This document shows positions 61,189-64,000 of a stretch of DNA of 64,000 bases, piece after piece. The notes beneath the pieces are model-generated. The model was not told the origin of the DNA, did not search any database, and saw only the letters and a list, made by a program, of their open reading frames with translations. The DNA comes from Phytoseiulus persimilis. Its lineage: Eukaryota > Arthropoda > Arachnida > Mesostigmata > Phytoseiidae. Every line of letters starts with the position of its first letter. Positions within the stretch are counted from its first letter, which is position 1. Location of the stretch: positions 25,064,211-25,128,210 of the forward strand of contig CM075104.1 in NCBI GenBank assembly GCA_037576195.1. Direction: 5' to 3'. Both the position numbers and the translations under genes were made by a program.

Positions 61189-61926
61189 GTAAGTGAGCTG
61201 CACTGTACGAGCTAATGTCAAGGTACAGCTGAATGAAACTGGGGATGGATGGGGCGGCGAGGTGACATTTCGGCGGCCATTTTGAGCACGGGCTTGCGGG
61301 AGGGAGAGAAGGTTAACTGGATGAACTGGAGTCCAGATCAGCTCGATTGCAGTTGAGCAGAAGCGGTAGCGATCGCAATTTTCCTAGAAGTTCACTGTCC
61401 CGATAATCTCGGCAAAGTTGTGAACTGTAGCTGCTCACGCGGACCTCTAAGCTCATCAATCAGACCATGTTGAGTGATTGTTATCCTCTTGAAGAATACA
61501 TTGGCTGCTTGCTGCTGCCGTTTTCTGTTCATCGGTTGAGCTGTGGTCGAGTATGAATCGCAGAATAAGTATTCAGCAATTGGAGCTGTGAGAAGCTCGA
61601 GAAGTTCGAAGGAATTTTGTGGAAGGCACGTCAAAATGAGGACGATTAACCGCTAATTCGGCTCAAGTTCGGTGAACATTGTTGAAAAAAGAACGTTCCC
61701 GGCTTCTACACTGATCAGATCACTGAGATTGAAAACAGAGCGAGTGACCGTTCCTCCATGGTGGTGGATTGGTCGGTTGATCGGGAATCAATTCATCTGG
61801 GGGAAACCACCGAATGCGTTCACCCTGATTCTCGCGAGCCCTTCAGTCGGGGGTGTGCGCTATGCATTTTCCTTCCCTCAGTTTTCTTTTCTGCTTTCCG
61901 TCGCTCTTCTCTGGTCTTTGTCTCAC

Positions 61927-62535
61927 CTCCCATTGGCGGTGCCAGCGGCGGCGATCGCGATGATGGTGCTGGTGGTCATGTTCGTGGTCCTTGTCGCGGT
62001 CGTGGCGGCGGCGAAGCCGAGGGTCGCGATTGTGTAGCGAATCCTCAATTGGTGTTCCTTCCCAGTGCTGGCTTGCCGGACTGGCTGCATCTGAAACAGA
62101 CCACCCTGAGAAAAAGCTTTATTGAATCATCAGCGCTTTTTGGTCGTTTTCTCGTCCCTTGGCTAGCAGCTTCGGAGTCTCCTCCTCACGATTACTGACC
62201 GAGCGAGCTAGCAGCCCCAACCCGCCGCTCCACTGGCTACATAGCTTACTTACTTGGACGAATAGCGAGTCGGCCAGGCGGCGAACGATTGACTCATCGC
62301 GGTGCGCATACACTCCCAACGGGGGACAGCATTGAAATGGAGAAACTTCCTGCAGAAAACTTGACCCAGTGCGGCGAGGAACTGGAGATGGTTGAGAAAA
62401 TTCCGATGATTCGGTCAGTACACGACGACTTGCGGCCCTTACTCGTGCTTCTGCCGCCACCGGCGTCGTGGAAGACGGTGCAGTCGCCGAGCCGCCGTCG
62501 TTCTGCCGCTCGGTGCTCGGCGGGATACTTGTCAA
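61927..62535 (-). CDS. candidate two-exon segment of an uncharacterised gene
   Basis: Exon 61927-62090 (minus) is bounded by TCTGTTTCAG and GAG then GTGAGA. A frame ending at 62254 with a strong donor (CAA then GTAAGT) lies 163 bp upstream and is open from about 62535. It is rich in Ser, Pro and Arg (APSSTTPVAAEARVRAAS, VYAHRDESIVRRLADSLFVQ). Joined in phase 0, the second exon reads MQPVRQASTGKEHQLRIRYT followed by an Ala/Thr-rich stretch; another frame of the same exon encodes a striking charged run (RLRRRHDRDKDHEHDHQHHH). Which frame is used, and whether the minus frame at 62647-63093 belongs to the same transcript, cannot be settled here. Family unknown. Confidence 0.35.
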
Positions 62536-62646
62536 CGAGTGTGGATTTAGAGCAGCATTACAGCCACGGGAGACAGTTACGTAGCTAAGTAAGCATCGAC
62601 GAAAGACGACGAGAATCCCACGGAGACGACCGCTGGTCCATTTCGT

Positions 62647-63093
62647 TCACTGCCCCAGTAGTACTTGTTGTTGTTCCCTCGATCCTCGGACATCATCGAA
62701 AGAGAGAATCCCAGCGGAGCTCACCGAAGTGACGGGCTGCTCGATCGCGTCGCCGGATCGGGTCTTGCGAAAAACTTCTGATTGACGCGAGAAATGATCT
62801 TCATCAAGAGCAAGGGTGGCGCGAACGTTCGAGCTGTGGAAAACCGAGCTCCGCGAGTTGGGTACTCCCGATGTCTTCTGCTCGCCCTGACCGAGGGTCA
62901 CAGCTGGCCGTTCGGGGGCGTCCTCGCTAGCCCGCCCGTCTTCTCGATCGCCTTCTCGGACACGCTCTTTGTAATCCACGTATTGGTCTCTACGAGCGAG
63001 CGGACAAACCGGAGTGTTTGCTGAACCGGTTAACGGAATCGGGCTCTGCTCGAGAAGCGAGCTGTCAAAAATCATCGCTGTTGACGAAGTCAT
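62647..63093 (-). CDS. uncharacterised 148-codon frame
   Basis: From ATG at 63093 (context GTCAATGA) the minus frame reads MTSSTAMIFDSSLLEQSPIP, passes a charged middle (DYKERVREGDREDGRASEDA) and ends SREQQQVLLGQ before a stop. It is hydrophilic, with no membrane span. It lies just downstream, in minus orientation, of the GA-rich low-complexity DNA at 63.17-63.5 kb that could be its promoter region. No family recognised. Confidence 0.35.
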   Translation of the reverse strand: MTSSTAMIFDSSLLEQSPIPLTGSANTPVCPLARRDQYVDYKERVREGDREDGRASEDAPERPAVTLGQGEQKTSGVPNSRSSVFHSSNVRATLALDEDHFSRQSEVFRKTRSGDAIEQPVTSVSSAGILSFDDVRGSREQQQVLLGQ

Positions 63094-63159
63094 TGACTCA
63101 CTGACTAACTGTTTAATGCAGAAACCGGAGGAGGCCACCTTGATGCGCGAGCTCAAATG

Positions 63160-64000
63160 CCACGAATGCTCATGAGGGAGGGGGAGAGAGGAGAGGAGAG
63201 GTGCACGCCAGTGAAGAAATCAGAGAACACACGGCACAACACTCAAGTCTGAGAGACAGACTATCACGAACAAAATAGTCCAACGCTGAAAAGCCTCTAA
63301 TGAGCCTTCACGGAGGCTGGGAGCGAGTGAGCATGTGAGTTCGATACCTGCAGGCAGGAAGCCCTGAACTCGCAAGATACGACGCCCAGACTGTACACAG
63401 AGCGACAGACGAACGGACATGCATACAGCAGTAAGCTACCAGAGGAAAGTAGAAAAGAAACTCGAGGAGCGAGAGAGAGCGAGCGAGCAAAGAAGGCAGG
63501 GTGGCTCATTCGCTACATCGAAGCTAAGAATGAAGGTGACATGACGACGAGCTACCGCAACTGTCATCGAGAGGCCACTGGATTCGAAACTCTGCGGGAA
63601 TCTCATTTCGAACAAGGTAGGCAAGTCGACCGACCAACCGACGGGCTCGCCGCTTAGCTGGCCGCTCGGCGCGAGAGCGAACGAGAGACTGGCTGAGAGA
63701 GTACTCGACGGAACGGCTTCACTAAGCTAACGATGGTGACAACAAAGCTCCTCTCGGGTTCACCTCATCACCCCGATTATGTGTGATAGACACCCGACTC
63801 GAATCCGTCTGATCCTGTTATTATCGATGGGATTCTGCTCTTCCGGGCGAGAGAACGGAAAGTTACGCGGCATGATTGCCTGCATTGCACAGAGCCTTAC
63901 CGTCTTCCGAGCCACAACGCTTGGCGGATATGAGCGCTGGACCGGGATCGTTATTGAGAGGCTTGGAAGTACTCCGGACGATCATGGAATCGGAAGCCGA
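63160..64000. other. GA-rich low-complexity DNA, no gene seen
   Basis: Runs of GAG, GGGAGA and GAGAGAGCGAGCGAGC occur at 63175-63205 and 63455-63490, with GGCC/CGAC-rich repeats around 63620-63690. Such tracts are frequent GAGA-type promoter elements in arthropods. No coding sequence was recognised up to the window end. Confidence 0.45.

Overview
The window looks like nuclear DNA of an animal, most likely an arthropod. Genes are split by short GT-AG introns (about 80-600 bp), have AATAAA signals, lie on both strands and show no operon layout. The recognisable genes are metazoan: a neuropeptide-type class A GPCR, a synaptobrevin, an ABHD5/CGI-58-like protein, MON1, the exosome subunit EXOSC9/RRP45 and tyrosine aminotransferase. 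The balanced base composition, small introns and partial intron loss (MON1 in 2 exons, ABHD5-like in 2) would suit a mite or other chelicerate, but the species is an inference I cannot confirm.

Left part (1-27 kb): about 3 kb with no recognisable gene, then tyrosine aminotransferase (+, 8 exons, 3.0-6.2 kb, first coding exon not found). After a long gene-poor stretch come an unidentified open region (13.3-13.9 kb), a very compact Gly/Met-rich secreted-protein gene with TATA box and poly(A) signal (14.4 kb), and a three-exon small secreted protein (19.2-19.9 kb). These are followed by a strongly basic ORF (22.8 kb), a ~120 bp-arm inverted repeat (24.9-25.2 kb) and a 503-residue Gln/Tyr-rich repeat protein (-, 25.5-27.0 kb).

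Centre (29-42 kb) is the gene-dense block. It holds a class A GPCR (+, 29.46-30.47), EXOSC9/RRP45 (-, 5 exons, 32.26-33.71) head-to-head with MON1 (+, 2 exons, 34.35-35.99), a synaptobrevin/VAMP (-, 2 exons, 37.10-38.13) and an ABHD5-like protein with alanine at the catalytic nucleophile (-, 2 exons, 40.43-41.74). MON1 and VAMP both belong to the membrane-fusion machinery (Rab7 activation and R-SNARE), but their adjacency need not mean co-regulation.

Right part (42-64 kb) has few identifiable genes. It contains the 3' exon of an acidic-tailed protein (-, 51.5 kb) and a tandem duplication with a ~4 kb period (52.9-57.5 kb). The two copies share a 160 bp block about 91% identical and a signal-peptide exon whose differences fall mostly in third codon positions, so this is probably a small array of secreted-protein paralogs. 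There is also a short inverted repeat (50.4/50.75 kb) and GA/GC-rich low-complexity DNA at 60.5-60.7 and 63.2-63.7 kb of the kind often found around promoters, with candidate exons nearby. Most reading frames in the long intergenic stretches look like chance openings. No rRNA, tRNA, CRISPR or intact transposon was recognised.
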